Assembly: GCA_016707685.1 (NCBI GenBank) | Contig: JADJHE010000001.1 | Span: 1 to 10,089, forward strand | Origin: Bacteroidota bacterium | Lineage (GTDB): Bacteria; Bacteroidota; Bacteroidia; 2-12-FULL-35-15 | Length of the DNA stretch: 10,089 bases | Reading direction: 5' to 3' | In this document: positions 1 to 7,957 of the stretch, piece after piece | How positions within the stretch are numbered: the first letter of the stretch is position 1 | Layout of the letters: each line of letters begins with the position of its first letter | The notes under the pieces: model-generated | What the model was told of the DNA's origin: nothing | What the model saw: only the letters and a program-made list of their open reading frames with translations | The model's database searches: none | Translations under genes and position numbers: made by a program

Positions 1-276
1 GTACGCCCAGGAATATCAGTTGATCGGAGTGTTGTTTCTTTAGTCTTGCATTTTCCATTGTTTGACTTGCTGGTTATAGTCAGGATCCGGGGCTACCTGC
101 TGTGCTGGTATTCAGTGTTTCTTTAACTGGTGCAGAAGCCGGTTGAAAAACTGAAAATGAAGATATGATTTACGGTTGAGATTTATATGTTCACTCCGGG
201 TTACAGTTGATAGTGATAAAAGATCAAAATTTGGTTGGTTTTATAGAGTTCATGTTGGTAGCCTTCCTTTCTATTT
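1..276. other. Left flank, no confirmed gene; possible degraded coding remnant on the minus strand
   Basis: No open frame of convincing length is present. On the minus strand, three short stretches in different frames look coding-like and follow one another: a Pro/Ala/Thr-rich stretch ending near 75, then a segment reading PDPDYNQQVKQWKMQD, then an ATG at 58 reading MENARLKKQHSDQLIFLGV off the window edge. This could be the 5' end of a gene running out of the window, or a frameshifted pseudogene like the one at the other end. No family is recognised. Base composition here is less AT-rich than in the central genes. Confidence 0.2.
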
Positions 277-937
277 CTAATTAACTATTGTTAGTATTTT
301 ATTATTAGCTGTCTCGATGAGTAAATTGTCAAGGTGGCGGGGAGTTAATAAAATATTGTGTTGTTCATTAATTGTCTGTCGAAGATGAAAGCATTTGTAA
401 AAAAAGTGTGAATATTCTTTGTCGATATTTTGTCTGTCTGCCAAAGCCTTTAATTGTTTTGGAAGGCGGCTTAAAAAATGCCTCATTGCAATTACTGCTC
501 GACTGTCATAAATAAAGAATAACTGAGGCAAATGAAAATGCAAATACTTTGAGCTGAATGACCGCTTGTCAAGGTTAGTAATTTCAAACAAAGTTTTAGT
601 CAAATAAAAGTGAGCATCAATAATCTTAGGTAATGTGTCAACTGAAAGATTATTAATTTGTTTAAGCTCTGTCAATATTGTGTCGAGCCTAGAGTTTTTA
701 AAAGTAGGAGCAACAATGTCAATATAAAAATTGTCGTTGATGTCTCTTTTTGTTTTGCGGCGTCTCAATAGCGGCTGCATAAGTTCTGCCAATAATTAAA
801 GTCTTTGCAATTACTTTTTCATCAGTGTCATGGGTGAAATTTGTCGCACAAAGGTCGTAAAGGACTTTGTTACTCAAGTCCCATACTTTACTTTTTATGC
901 ACTTGTCAATTTGGTCTGAAGTTATTGAGGGTTGCAT
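277..937 (-). CDS. Conserved protein of unknown function, interrupted by a one-base frameshift
   Basis: Repaired, this encodes about 219 aa starting at the ATG at 935-937 (MQPSITSDQ...) and ending at 277. The frame from the start runs to about 763 and ends in IIGRTYAAAIE; the other frame continues with RRKTKRDINDNFYIDIVAP. Dropping the single base at 763 joins them cleanly, so one gene with a +1 shift is the best reading. I recall this type (WDLxNxVLYDLC near residue 27, IIGRxYAAAIERR near 56, KYLHFHLPxxFFIYDSRA in the middle) from hypothetical proteins in accessory regions, but I know no function. It is soluble, mostly alpha-helical and rich in Leu and His, with no signal peptide or membrane span. 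An upstream TTG start at 1147 would add 70 residues, but that DNA is spacer repeat and the added peptide has low-complexity, non-protein character, so I prefer 937. The shift may be a sequencing error or real inactivation. Confidence 0.6.
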
Positions 938-1036
938 TTTAGGTGGCGACTTACGTTCGAGTATTTGCAAAGACAGGGAATTCATTAATTGTCCAGTCTG
1001 GTACAAATGCCCATTTGAAAAAATGTTGTTGAAATT

Positions 1037-1145
1037 ATGAACTAAAGCTGAACAATGAACGTCGAGCTCGAGCCGCTGCTGATGCTTGCACATAGCTGAT
1101 GTTACAATGTCAAGCCCTGCTTTTGCAAATACTTTTGTTGTAGGC
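1037..1145 (-). repeat. Cassette-boundary repeat downstream of the Fic gene (attC-like, weak)
   Basis: Read on the minus strand, it starts with GCCTACAAC (1145-1137), 15 bases after the Fic stop, and continues ACAAAAG..TTTGCAA..GGGCTTGAC. The same order of blocks (CAACAAAAG, TTTTG, GCAA, GGGC.TGAC.TTG) follows the HEPN gene at 8433-8391. The left boundary is uncertain. Its first block is the inverse of GTTGTAGGC in front of the Fic gene (minus strand, 2778-2770), so the Fic gene is bracketed by inverted ends. Confidence 0.35.
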
Positions 1146-1159
1146 AACCCTTTTAATTG

Positions 1160-1966
1160 TCAGGTAATTTCGCTAGCGATTTGAGCTAATGCTAATGTCA
1201 CGACATCATTTAAATAATTCTTAATATTGACGTGTCTTTCCATTATATTATCGGATTCAAGAGAAATTTTATAAGGTTTTATTTCTAAAGGAACATTTGT
1301 AATAATCATGCCATCAGAACTTTTTCTAAAATTATCATCCTGAATATTCCGAATACTCTTTGCTTCATCTTCGGACTCAATAAATTCAAGTATAGCACCA
1401 ATTGCATATGAATCATCTTCATATCCGAAATGATGTTCGCTAACGATTAATTGATAAATCTTTTGGTCAGAAATTTCAAATACTAACCTAAACCAACTTT
1501 TTGGAAGAAAGCGATTATAATAGTAATTGTATTTACTTGCAAACTTTACTATTTGATTTGTGAAATAGGGTTGTTTAGTAATTGCATCTGGACTACAACT
1601 AGTTAAGTAGATATGGGCAGTTCCCCGCATTTTATTTTGAAGCTCGTCAGTAAAATTGTTTAGTACTTCATTTGATATTTTAAATATTGTCAAACGATTG
1701 GATTCAATTTTTGCAAGCCGTTCTCTTTCCTTATTAACTTGTTGCTTTTTGAGTTTTTCCGAAAGCAAATCTGCAATTTGGTCAAAAGATGAAGTTGATG
1801 GAATTGATTTCAGATTAAGGGCCTTCTCAATATTTATTCTTTGCAGGTCAACAAAATAATCAACTATTGGTTGAGGATTTGCATTGTCAGCAGATTCAAG
1901 CGATTTAATGTACAATTCTTTTGCATCCTCTCTTAAAACAGTTAAAGGGAAAAAGCCAAATTTTTT
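1160..1966 (-). CDS. C-terminal part of the Fic-family protein, in the shifted frame
   Basis: This segment continues the Fic protein upstream at 1942-2706. At the join, the first frame reads LIFIK then stops after NLAFSL, while this frame reads KKFGFFPLTVLREDAKELY, the normal continuation of a Fic core. Adding one A to the A-run at 1961-1966 restores one protein of about 515 aa; this part supplies residues 249-515. It holds the last Fic helices, then a charged helical region (KLKKQQVNKERERLAKIE) and a C-terminal module of about 170 residues that I do not recognise. That module may recognise the target or hold the enzyme in check, but this is only inference. An independent start at the TTG at 1915 is possible but unlikely, because the region 5' to it is clearly Fic sequence. 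Confidence 0.65.
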   Translation of the reverse strand, partial: KKFGFFPLTVLREDAKELYIKSLESADNANPQPIVDYFVDLQRINIEKALNLKSIPSTSSFDQIADLLSEKLKKQQVNKERERLAKIESNRLTIFKISNEVLNNFTDELQNKMRGTAHIYLTSCSPDAITKQPYFTNQIVKFASKYNYYYNRFLPKSWFRLVFEISDQKIYQLIVSEHHFGYEDDSYAIGAILEFIESEDEAKSIRNIQDDNFRKSSDGMIITNVPLEIKPYKISLESDNIMERHVNIKNYLNDVVTLALAQIASEIT

Positions 1967-2706
1967 ATGAATATTAGACTAGCCAATAATCGAGCGAGCC
2001 TTCCATTGCCATCTTGAAAGGGATGTATGATACTAAATGCATGATGAAACCATGCAGCAATTATAAGCGGGTGAATATTTCGTTGTAGTAGGTCTTCATA
2101 AATGGAAATGAGATTATCCATTTCTGCGGCTACATGGAGTGGCGGACAATATCTAAAAGTAATTTTATCATTTCCATCTTGTCTAGATGGATTATTTTCC
2201 CTTTCTTTAAACTCCCCTTTGATAAGCGGAATATTATGTTTATTCCCGAATTGGTCTCTTCCCTCAGCAAAATCTTGATGTGCAGTCACTACTTGATGTA
2301 AATCTTTGATAAAGCCGACTGTGAGAGGTCTGTTATTCTTAACATAATCAAATACAAAATCAACAGCGGTAAGATGGTCTCTAAGGTGATTCATTAATTG
2401 GTCTTTGGTAATATTGTCACTATAATCACCATGACTTACTAGTGTTTCAGCAAATCCCTTTTCAATGAGTGTTTCAGTAACACCTTTCGAAATATCATAC
2501 ATTCTTTCAACAATACCTGTTTCAATGGCATGCTGTCTTTTAAGTCTTTCCATGAACTCTGCATATTCAGAAGATGTTTTTTCTAATTCATCTTTACGTC
2601 TAAACCATGAAGGTGATATTTCATCAAGTTTAGACGTGTCACAGTTAGTCCATAAATCATCAAATGAAATGAACTTCCAGATTTCTATGATTTTAATTTC
2701 TTCCAT
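1942..2706 (-). CDS. Fic-family protein, catalytic N-terminal part (probable AMP transferase), truncated by a frameshift
   Basis: Fic enzymes usually move AMP from ATP onto a hydroxyl side chain of a target protein. The signature HPFQDGNGRLAR is complete at residues 228-239, with catalytic His228. Near the N-terminus, T63-GIV-E67 in IETGIVERMYDI fits the (S/T)xxxE(G/N) inhibitory helix of class II Fic proteins except that R68 replaces G/N, so the enzyme is probably self-inhibited with Glu67 as the key residue. The stop at 1942-1944 comes only 15 residues after the motif, and the missing core continues in the -1 frame. The local sequence A AAA AAT resembles a slippery heptamer, so frameshifting in vivo is possible, though an indel error is simpler. 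The ATG at 2706 follows a good -7 box closely and has no Shine-Dalgarno sequence. No antitoxin-like gene lies next to it. Confidence 0.85.
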   Translation of the reverse strand: MEEIKIIEIWKFISFDDLWTNCDTSKLDEISPSWFRRKDELEKTSSEYAEFMERLKRQHAIETGIVERMYDISKGVTETLIEKGFAETLVSHGDYSDNITKDQLMNHLRDHLTAVDFVFDYVKNNRPLTVGFIKDLHQVVTAHQDFAEGRDQFGNKHNIPLIKGEFKERENNPSRQDGNDKITFRYCPPLHVAAEMDNLISIYEDLLQRNIHPLIIAAWFHHAFSIIHPFQDGNGRLARLLASLIFIKNLAFSL

Positions 2707-2714
2707 TTTAAGAA

Positions 2715-2744
2715 CAAAGTTAGTTTTAATATTAAACTGTTGAA
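2715..2744 (-). promoter_or_regulatory. Bacteroidota-type promoter for the Fic gene
   Basis: On the minus strand, TAACTTTG (2722-2715) matches the Bacteroidota -7 consensus TAnnTTTG exactly. A TTC (2744-2742), close to the TTG of the -33 element, lies 19 bases upstream. The ATG at 2706 is so near that the transcript would have a very short leader. The call rests on motif and spacing only. Confidence 0.5.
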
Positions 2745-2769
2745 TAGTATTATAAGGCTGGGTCGGATT

Positions 2770-2945
2770 GCCTACAACGAGCAGGTATTGCCGAAGTGCA
2801 GGAAATAGAATTCCGTCCGCCCGGCTGACCGCTGCTGAGTAAAGATAAAAAAGATGATGATATGCACATAGCTAAATAGATTAGGTCAAGCTGGATATGC
2901 AGCCCAACAGAGTTACTACAGTTGTAACACGGCTTCCGTCCGCCC
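2770..2945 (-). repeat. Composite cassette-boundary repeat between the helicase and Fic genes
   Basis: It contains two copies of a block also found in the spacer upstream of the helicase. GAATTCCGTCCGCC at 2808-2821 is identical to 8343-8356, and TTCCGTCCGCC recurs at 2934-2944. GCCCAACAGAGTT at 2902-2914 nearly equals GCCCAACAGAATT at 8335-8347. AAGCTGGATATGCA at 2888-2901 nearly equals 8364-8378. On the minus strand the blocks end in GTTGGGC (2908-2902) and GTTGTAGGC (2778-2770). The first is a perfect GTTRRRY integron core; the second is only similar. No strong R'' partner is visible, so calling this attC is tentative, but the repeat relationship is direct. Confidence 0.45.
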
Positions 2946-3040
2946 CCATTTTGGCAAGCCCCATGTAAGGCGTTCGTGCTTCTACTCTGTCGGTCTGTGT
3001 CGCTACGAATAGAAGGGTGTGTCCTGTGTGTGGGAAAGTA

Positions 3041-3090
3041 AGCTCTTTTGCAAGGTTTGGCATTGTGTCAAGCTTTGTGTGCCTTGCAAA
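3041..3090. repeat. Stem-loop repeat, copy 1, downstream of the helicase gene
   Basis: TTTGCAAGG (3047-3055) and CCTTGCAAA (3082-3090) form a perfect 9-bp inverted repeat around a 26-base loop. The whole unit, loop included, is a direct repeat of 8113-8160 upstream of the helicase; I see only a few differences and short gaps. It lies just past the helicase stop and could act as a terminator-like structure, though there is no clear T-tract after it in the minus direction. Confidence 0.6.
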
Positions 3091-3112
3091 TCTGCCTGGA
3101 TTGGTGTGTCGG

Positions 3113-6100
3113 CTAATCGTTTATGATTTTAATAATTTCTACAAAGTTGTCAAGGTTGCCAATTTTTACGATGTCGCCAACAGTGTGTCCAATTAATGAA
3201 CCTGCTAAAGGGGATTTGTAATATACTTTTTGAACACCACTTGAATTGTCGTTTTTGTTGTTCTCTGTCGAGACAAGTTGAACATTCATGTCTTTGCCAT
3301 TATTCATATATTTAACTTGTACTTTGCTATTTAATTTTACCTCTTCCGTAAAAATCTTTGTCTGAGATGGAACAATCTTTTCAATTGCCTGAATTGTTAC
3401 GTTGTCCTTTTCGGTGTCAATAAAAGATGACTGTGAAACATAGTCCTCAATGATTACAATGTCGTCAGTAAAAGCAAATGCCGTATGAGAATGGTCTTTA
3501 TAATTTGGATTTGTTGTTGATTCAATCTGTTTAATAAAATCAACAACTTTTGTTGTTTCTCTGCTCGAATTACGCCACCAGTTTGTACTCCAAATTCTAT
3601 GAAACACAAAGCCGTGGGTCTCTAATATTTTTTGTCTGTGTCTGTCATATAAATATGCTTCTCGGCTTGAATGATACTTTGCTCCATCACATTCAATAGC
3701 AACTTTGGGAACACCAATTACTTTTGGGTCGTAAACAATATCAATTCGAAATCCTGCAAACTGTAATTGAGGAATTAATTTATCAGTTCCTAAATGGTCT
3801 GCTAAACATTGGTAAACCTCTTCTTCAAAAGGAGATTCTAATTCGCCGAAAGTTTTAGGGTCTATCCCTGCACTTTTTGTTGTGTTTTCAGCAAGCGTTG
3901 TTAGAACAGACAACCGCAAATCGTTATTTGACTCGCTTACCGCTTTGCAGTAAGCCAAATATGCAAAGAAAACTGCAGACTTATTATTTGAACCTTCGGT
4001 TATTAAGGATTCCTTATAATTCATGAAAATTTGTTCAGGAATAGAAGAACAACAATAAACTTTGAACTTTGCTCTTGTAATAATTACGTTCAATAGCTTG
4101 TAACCTTTGGAATGATTTATTGGACCAAATCTTCGTGCAAATTTCCTGTCTTTCCCGATTCCATAAGTTGTTGAAAGAATAATTACATCTCTTTCATCGC
4201 CTTGAATATTTTCCAAGTTTTTGATAAACATTCCGTTTTCTTCTAACTCTTGAATTTTGGCGTTAAATTCCTCAAACTTTGAGAATTTTTGTCGTTCTAA
4301 AATTTTGCTTTTAATCAAATTTCGTTGAGTAATATTAAACGTAGCAATTCCTACAGTCGGATATTCTCCGTTTGGCAATCTGTTTATGTTTTTGTCAATG
4401 ATTGATAAAACCATTTCGGCTTCCGCTTCATTTGTATGTTCCGAAAACGTCCCGTTAACTTGGATATACTTTATTGGCACATAATCAAAGTTATTTGGCA
4501 AAGGCTTTAGCCTTTGATTGTAAAAGGCATAGTTGGAAAAATCAATTAAAAATGGATGCCTTGAACGGTAGTGAAAGTCTAAGTGTTTTCTTTGAAAGTT
4601 TAATTCAGAGCCAAAGTCAAGCAACGATTCGCAAGACAATAAAAGGTTGTCTTTGTCAACAACAATTTCTTTTTCTTCCTCTAAATCTTCTTCATCTTCA
4701 ACCGCTCCGTCAAAAACTTTGCTGAAATAATTTGATGGCGGCATTTGGTGTTCATCACCTGCAATGATAATTTGCTTCCCTTTCAAAATCGCTGGTAGAT
4801 TATCTTCTAATCGCAATTGACTGGCTTCGTCAAACATTACAATGTCAAAATAGCCGTTCATTCCTTTAAACAAATTACTTGCTACATCGGGAGAAGTAAG
4901 GATTATTGGGAAAAAGGTAGTGAATAGATTTGCGTCATATTGAACAATTTGCCTTAATGAAAGTCTCTTGAAGCGATTGCTACTTCTCTTGTTATATAAA
5001 TTTTCTACTGAAAGGTTTACATTCTTTTGTTCAAACTCTCTTGTAGTGTCTATCTGTTTGGAAAACCAAAATTCTTTTATAAATTTTAATTGCTCTTTTT
5101 CTACTCCGTTTAATGTCTTATCAAGTTCTTTATGTTCTTCATCATTTGTTGGCAAATCCAAATTAGCAGAACTTACGAGCATTGAATTTAGATAAAAAAC
5201 CAAGAGTGATTTTCTCCAATTGCTTTTAGGCTTTAGTTCATTTACAATTGCTTGGTTTGTTTCTGTTAAGCCGTTGTAAAACTGGAACCACTTAAATTCT
5301 ATTGTAAATAAATCCTTCTCTGCTTTGAAGTATTCAGTTTTATTACGGATAAGAGATTCAACGTCAGTTATGAATTTATAAAATTCTGTGAATTTTACTT
5401 TTTCATCTGTCCAATTGTCGCTTTGAATTTTTTCAGCTAAAGCATTTACTTTTTCTTGAAGAATTGGAAGGCTTTTTATTTCAATATCCTTTGGATTTGC
5501 TTTTAGCAAACTTATCTGTTGAAATTCGGTTTGAATTTTAGAATCAAATTCTGTTTTAATTAATTCTATTTTTTCATTTATGTCTACTAAAGCCACTTTA
5601 TTTTCTGGGAAAGCAGCATCAAAAATGTAAGGCAATTTAATGTCTTTGCTCTCAGCTAAATCCTTTCCGAGTATTTGGAATACTGAATTTATTTCTGATA
5701 AATAGTTTTTGAATGTGGACTGAATAGATTGAAGTATTGACTTAAAGTCTTTAGAATTTATTGAATCGTTTATTGCTGTAACTATTGTTTGGAAACATTT
5801 GTTATTGTCACTTGTGTTTAAGATTGAATGAAGTTTAAATGAATCGAACTCGCTTTGGATATTATCATTGAAACCATTTTTTACTTTTGAAATTTCACTC
5901 CTAAGGGTATTAAGTGAATTTAGTTTTGTTTCTAAAGTTCCGTTAAAGTCTGTTGCCGGAATATCTTTTGTGCCTTTTAAACAATCTTCAAGATTTGAAA
6001 AATTATTGTGCAATTCTAAATGGTCAGCAATTGTTTGTTTTTTACTTTTAGAAAAAATAGATAAGAATTTAAAACTGAAACTATTAATCTTTGATTGGTT

Positions 6101-6298
6101 TGTTAAATCAGGATTGTTTTTGTTAGTGGTAAAAATGGAATCAATTTGAGAAATATGTTGGGACAGGCTTTCAACTTGTTGGCTTAATTCAATAATTCTA
6201 TAATTAACGAACTCATCTTTTGAAGTTGAAACTAATCCACTTAATTCAAGTTCTTTTGCAGCTACTTTTTTAATACTAGTCTCAATTGAAGTAATTTG
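3113..6298 (-). CDS. SF1 helicase, C-terminal part: coiled coil, RecA2 motifs, Vsr-like endonuclease and GreA/B-like tail
   Basis: This is the last and longest of three frames of one gene (residues about 550-1609 after repair). The frame stays open up to 6298, well before its first ATG at 6013. Residues about 550-970 are helical, Lys/Glu-rich coiled coil. Then come helicase motif II MFDEASQL (about 1036-1043), motif III GDEHQMPP (1062-1069), HYRSRHP (1124-1130), QGDERDVIILS (1247-1257) and VIITRAK (1286-1292). Residues 1369-1460 form a PD-(D/E)xK-type domain of the REase_MTES_1575/Vsr-like kind: SPFEEEVY, FRIDIV, then ECDGAKYHSS and HRIWSTNWW, with candidate catalytic residues Asp1401, Glu1417 and Asp1419. 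The last 40 residues (YYKSPLAGSLIGHTVGDIV) resemble the C-terminal fold of GreA/GreB. The design suggests a nucleic-acid translocase that also cuts, most likely in defence. The join to the previous frame needs one base (T, 6299) removed after an A-run. Confidence 0.85.
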   Translation of the reverse strand, partial: QITSIETSIKKVAAKELELSGLVSTSKDEFVNYRIIELSQQVESLSQHISQIDSIFTTNKNNPDLTNQSKINSFSFKFLSIFSKSKKQTIADHLELHNNFSNLEDCLKGTKDIPATDFNGTLETKLNSLNTLRSEISKVKNGFNDNIQSEFDSFKLHSILNTSDNNKCFQTIVTAINDSINSKDFKSILQSIQSTFKNYLSEINSVFQILGKDLAESKDIKLPYIFDAAFPENKVALVDINEKIELIKTEFDSKIQTEFQQISLLKANPKDIEIKSLPILQEKVNALAEKIQSDNWTDEKVKFTEFYKFITDVESLIRNKTEYFKAEKDLFTIEFKWFQFYNGLTETNQAIVNELKPKSNWRKSLLVFYLNSMLVSSANLDLPTNDEEHKELDKTLNGVEKEQLKFIKEFWFSKQIDTTREFEQKNVNLSVENLYNKRSSNRFKRLSLRQIVQYDANLFTTFFPIILTSPDVASNLFKGMNGYFDIVMFDEASQLRLEDNLPAILKGKQIIIAGDEHQMPPSNYFSKVFDGAVEDEEDLEEEKEIVVDKDNLLLSCESLLDFGSELNFQRKHLDFHYRSRHPFLIDFSNYAFYNQRLKPLPNNFDYVPIKYIQVNGTFSEHTNEAEAEMVLSIIDKNINRLPNGEYPTVGIATFNITQRNLIKSKILERQKFSKFEEFNAKIQELEENGMFIKNLENIQGDERDVIILSTTYGIGKDRKFARRFGPINHSKGYKLLNVIITRAKFKVYCCSSIPEQIFMNYKESLITEGSNNKSAVFFAYLAYCKAVSESNNDLRLSVLTTLAENTTKSAGIDPKTFGELESPFEEEVYQCLADHLGTDKLIPQLQFAGFRIDIVYDPKVIGVPKVAIECDGAKYHSSREAYLYDRHRQKILETHGFVFHRIWSTNWWRNSSRETTKVVDFIKQIESTTNPNYKDHSHTAFAFTDDIVIIEDYVSQSSFIDTEKDNVTIQAIEKIVPSQTKIFTEEVKLNSKVQVKYMNNGKDMNVQLVSTENNKNDNSSGVQKVYYKSPLAGSLIGHTVGDIVKIGNLDNFVEIIKIIND

Positions 6299-7508
6299 AT
6301 TTTTTGAGTTCTGTTTTTCTCAATTCAACGTATTCACTTCGGTTTGCTTCGAGAATTATTTTTATTAATTCTAACTGCTTAGAATAAATTTCAAAATCGT
6401 CATTTATATTTTGCTCTATTAAGTAAGGATTGTCACCAACCAGTTTTAATGAATTAATAAAGGATGTTGATTCTATTGGTAAAAATTCGGCGTAAAGAGC
6501 TTGTCCTTTTTGAGCAAGGTCAAGTAAAGCACTTAATTCTTGTGTGGTGTATGTGAATACATTCCTTTCGATATTCAAATTGCTATCGTCACTATTTCCT
6601 TTTACTTCTGCTAACAAATCGCCAACAACATCAGACCAAGATTTATTTCCAATAAGTTTTTTATCAAGTTTTTGATGTTTCTTATTGATGCTACTAATTA
6701 GGTTTTTGGCTCGTGTAATCAAATTATCCAAAGATTCTTTTGAATAATTATATCTGTAGCGTTTGTATTCGGAGGTATCAACTCTGTCCCTAACTGAATC
6801 AACAACAGTTTTGCGGTCTTTGACAATATCACGGACTAATACACAGTGGTAATTCAATCCTTTTTCAATAAGTGCTTTGTGTAAGACCTCAAGTGCAGTT
6901 CTTTTTTCACATACAACAATAGTTTTTTTATTATTCTCAAGGGCATTTATTAGAACTGCAGTAAGCGTTTGACTTTTTCCTGTTCCTGGAGGACCTTGAA
7001 TTAAAATATTTCTCGTTGCTTCTAAGGAATGTAAAATGCTTTGTTGAGAAGGGTCGGTTTCAACCGATGAAATCGGTTGAAATGTATGCCCTTCTAAATC
7101 TTCAAGGTCAATTGTAAGCCCTTCAAGCTCCATAAGGTTACCGTAGTCATTTATTATATTTTGTTTTTGTACCTCATAAATTGAAAACAAACCACCAAAT
7201 TCAATAAAAGAGTTTGTTGAATTAAGCGGCAATTTTTCATAATGAGTCTTGTCGCCAATTGAAATAATTCTGTCAAGTTTTGCTCTAAAAGTTTCCTCTA
7301 AATCTTCAGGAGATGTAGTATTTACAGTTCTGATTAATTTTGAGCAAATCTCAATGAGTTCATTTTTATGAATGAGACCGTCGTCAAGCATTTCGCTTGG
7401 TATTTGTTCTATTTCAACATTTGAATCGCTTTGAAGGTGATTTATCAGAACTTCATTTATATAAATTGGGTCATCTTCATTCCTTAAAATTTCCCATGTA
7501 TTAAATTC
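6282..7508 (-). CDS. SF1 helicase, middle part: Walker A / RecA1 domain
   Basis: This is the second of the three helicase frames, covering about residues 147-549 of the repaired protein. The Walker A motif GPPGTGKS lies at residues 317-324 (6995-6972). It is followed by VVCEKRTALEVLHKAL, the motif Ia region typical of COG1112/DNA2-NAM7-like helicases with DUF4011. The segment before Walker A (FxEFGGLFSIYEVQKQNIINDY, LEDLEGHTFQPISSVETDPSQ) is also usual for this family. After it comes a long charged helical stretch, so motif I and motif II are about 710 residues apart, far more than in a plain SF1 helicase. The frame is open from 7508, upstream of its first ATG (7391), and ends in an early stop at 6282. 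At that point the next frame continues with QITSIETSIKKVAAKELEL. There is no sign of separate start signals. Confidence 0.85.
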   Translation of the reverse strand, partial: EFNTWEILRNEDDPIYINEVLINHLQSDSNVEIEQIPSEMLDDGLIHKNELIEICSKLIRTVNTTSPEDLEETFRAKLDRIISIGDKTHYEKLPLNSTNSFIEFGGLFSIYEVQKQNIINDYGNLMELEGLTIDLEDLEGHTFQPISSVETDPSQQSILHSLEATRNILIQGPPGTGKSQTLTAVLINALENNKKTIVVCEKRTALEVLHKALIEKGLNYHCVLVRDIVKDRKTVVDSVRDRVDTSEYKRYRYNYSKESLDNLITRAKNLISSINKKHQKLDKKLIGNKSWSDVVGDLLAEVKGNSDDSNLNIERNVFTYTTQELSALLDLAQKGQALYAEFLPIESTSFINSLKLVGDNPYLIEQNINDDFEIYSKQLELIKIILEANRSEYVELRKTELKKSNYFN

Positions 7509-7944
7509 TTTTGTTCGCCTTAATTCTTAAAGACCAAATTAGTATTGGAGCAACAGTGAGTTTGTTATCTGCTTTATCCCGTCTTGCTAAAATAGGAAAC
7601 CCAAATCCAAAAGTATTTATACCTTTTTCAGATTCAATTGCTTCAGTTTGGTTGATAAGATTTTCAAATGCCTTGGTAATTTTAACCAACTGGGCTTGGT
7701 CTTCTTCAAAAAGAGAGTTCAGGTCTGGCACATTTTCTTTCCAACTTATTCTGAATTTAAGTGGTAATTCAGACAGCAAAGCCTTTACAAAATTGTCTGG
7801 CAGGTTTTTGTCAATGTAGGAGAGTCTGTTTAAGTCGAACTTGTATCTTGAATTTGCTGGAATAGCATTTAGATGAACGCCTCTGCGATTCCCAATTTTA
7901 AGTCGTCTTTGAAGTTCAGTTAAAAGTTTCTCTGTTAATTCCAT
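7501..7944 (-). CDS. SF1 helicase, N-terminal part: DUF4011-like domain
   Basis: This holds the real start of the giant helicase. The ATG at 7942-7944 follows a TAnnTTTG-like box by a short leader. The 147 residues before the stop (ELTEKLLTELQRRLKIGNRRG, NSRYKFDLNRL, FGFGFPILARRD, LTVAPILIWSLRI) resemble the N-terminal domain of AAA/SF1 proteins with DUF4011. The frame ends in KANKRI-stop, while the +1 frame continues with EFNTWEILRNEDDPIYINEVLINH, which is clearly the same protein. Removing one A from the AAAA run at 7509-7512 repairs it. With both repairs the length is an exact multiple of three (1609 aa plus stop), which supports a single original gene. Confidence 0.75.
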   Translation of the reverse strand: MELTEKLLTELQRRLKIGNRRGVHLNAIPANSRYKFDLNRLSYIDKNLPDNFVKALLSELPLKFRISWKENVPDLNSLFEEDQAQLVKITKAFENLINQTEAIESEKGINTFGFGFPILARRDKADNKLTVAPILIWSLRIKANKRI

Positions 7945-7957
7945 ATTGTCAATAGTG

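Noticed and set aside
938..1147. N-terminal extension of the unknown gene from a TTG at 1147
   Set aside because: The DNA matches the spacer repeat after the HEPN gene, and the start overlaps the GCCTACAAC boundary; the family-like sequence begins only after the ATG at 937.
2902..3061. A full attC site after the helicase, from GCCCAAC at 2902 to GTTTGGC at 3055-3061
   Set aside because: The right core misses the consensus and pairing of the ends beyond the cores is poor, so I describe only the repeat blocks there.
2881..3063. Minus-strand ORF of 60 aa between the helicase and Fic genes
   Set aside because: It lies wholly within the repeat spacer and spans GCCCAACAGAG and TTCCGTCCGCC blocks. 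I cannot exclude translation, but nothing supports it.
6290..7515. Programmed frameshifting in the helicase
   Set aside because: Both joins need +1 shifts, neither carries a recognised +1 signal such as a slow in-frame stop with an internal Shine-Dalgarno sequence, and two such events in one gene are improbable.
7511..7819. Plus-strand ORF of 102 aa
   Set aside because: It is an antisense shadow of the helicase N-terminal domain.
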